Of a stretch of DNA of 64,000 nt, positions 63,361-64,000 are shown piece by piece (the stretch's first letter is position 1; every line of letters starts with the position of its first letter). A program made the translations under genes and the position numbers. Under the pieces are notes generated by a model. That model saw nothing but the letters and a program-made list of their open reading frames with translations. It was not told where the DNA came from and ran no database searches. The stretch is from Amoebophrya sp. A120 (Eukaryota; Sar; Dinophyceae; Syndiniales; Amoebophryaceae). The stretch spans positions 10,337,655-10,401,654 of the forward strand of contig CAJINV010000004.1 in assembly GCA_905178155.1 (NCBI GenBank), written 5' to 3'.

Positions 63361-64000
63361 CTAAAGTGGTAACTCTTTCCGAGCCACAAAACAAAAAAGC
63401 TATTGCGTCGCGCCGTGCGTGGTCCCCATAACACGAGCAGAAATGAAAACCCTTGCGCCAGGGCGAGGCGCCCCCTTTCTATTCTTGCGGAAAAAAGCCA
63501 AAGCTTCAAAGCGCTCCCTTTGCGGAAAAAAACCAAAGCTTCATCAAAGGACTAGCTTCCTATTTACGCGCTCAAATAGGATATCTATTTCTATGCTTTT
63601 CGAAAATGCAAAAACATAAGCTCCCTAATGGCCCGCGCCATTAGGGAACTGCTTCAGAGTTTTTGCATTTCCACTTGCGCATCATCGAGTGAAAAAAACC
63701 CAAAATCTCGAGCCATAAGTTCCCTAGTTGCACGTGCCAATAGGGAACTTATGTTTTTCGAAAATGCAAAAACATAAGCTCCACTTATGCCTCAGACTTT
63801 TTGCATTTTCGCATGATGGAGTGAAAAAAAAGAAAAACCCAAAATCTCGAGCCATAAGTTCCCTAGTTGCGCGTGCCAATAGGGAACTTATGTTTTTCGA
63901 AAATGCAAAAACATAAGTTCCCTAATGGCACGTGCCATTAGGGAACTTATGCCTCAGAGTTTTTGCATTTGCGCATCATCGTCATCGAGTGAATAAAACG
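63361..64000. repeat. Tandem hairpin repeat array
   Basis: From about 63580 there are repeated units of about 138 bp holding TTTTCGAAAATGCAAAAACA, a palindrome, AGAGTTTTTGCATTT and CTCGAGCCATAAG. Palindromes: 63912-63949 is a perfect 38-bp inverted repeat centred on CACGTG; near-copies at 63715-63752 and 63853-63890 (one arm AGTTG/CAATA instead of AATGG/CCATT), and a variant at about 63618-63652 centred on CCGCGC. 63361-63580 also has short AAAGCTTCAAAG/CCAAAGCTTCATC repeats. Confidence 0.8.

Noticed and set aside
63361-63536. Hydrophobic start MVFFRKGSALKLWLFSARIE as signal peptide of the giant protein
   Set aside because: The stretch lies in repeat-rich sequence and probably reads through an intron or flank; no clear cleavage site or start context.

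Overview
The window looks like nuclear DNA from a dinoflagellate-type alveolate, most probably a parasitic syndinian close to Amoebophrya. This is inference. It rests on (a) every gene I can support lying on the minus strand, (b) dozens of short terminal-inverted-repeat sequences acting as introns inside protein-coding genes, flanked by target-site duplications and mostly lacking GT-AG ends, and (c) long, Ser/Thr/Ala-rich or Cys-rich multi-exon proteins. From memory, introner elements of this kind are described for Amoebophrya. There is no sign of bacterial gene organisation, CRISPR, rRNA or tRNA.

Layout from left to right: 1-1376 has no supported gene. 1377-13743 (minus) is one low-complexity gene of about 3,400 codons with five introners plus canonical introns. 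14561-19634 (minus) is a pentapeptide-repeat protein gene with three introners and a C-terminal membrane segment. 19635-24110 is repeat-rich: a GAGAGGGT/ACCCTCTC foldback, a MITE-like DNA element, and the 3' part of a non-LTR (LINE-type) reverse-transcriptase ORF with diverged copies. 24087-30793 (minus) is a second low-complexity gene that has received a 1,456-bp identical copy of part of the first gene, introner included. 30855-31408 is a small one-helix protein gene split by an introner. 32840-33425 is a fragmentary gene and 33663-35666 a basic/acidic coiled-coil gene. 37458 to about 63360 (minus) is a giant gene of roughly 5,700-5,800 codons encoding a Cys-rich, WSC/PAN/galactose-binding-like extracellular protein. 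It is interrupted by 21 introners, two canonical GT-AG introns and a palindromic transposon that contains the assembly gap. 63361-64000 is a tandem array of hairpin-forming repeats.

The main result is that I could draw the edges of 32 introners in seven sequence families (A-G). 25 have exact duplications (5 bp in 24 cases, 6 bp in one) directly outside TATN.../...NATA ends, and four more match at 4 of 5 bases. Removing each element together with one duplication copy restores an open reading frame matching the next exon in 30 of 32 cases. The two exceptions are the two largest elements, a 1.3-kb one and one carrying a nested transposon. Two adjacent introners interrupt a single WSC domain and two interrupt a single PAN domain, so the insertions are younger than the domain architecture.
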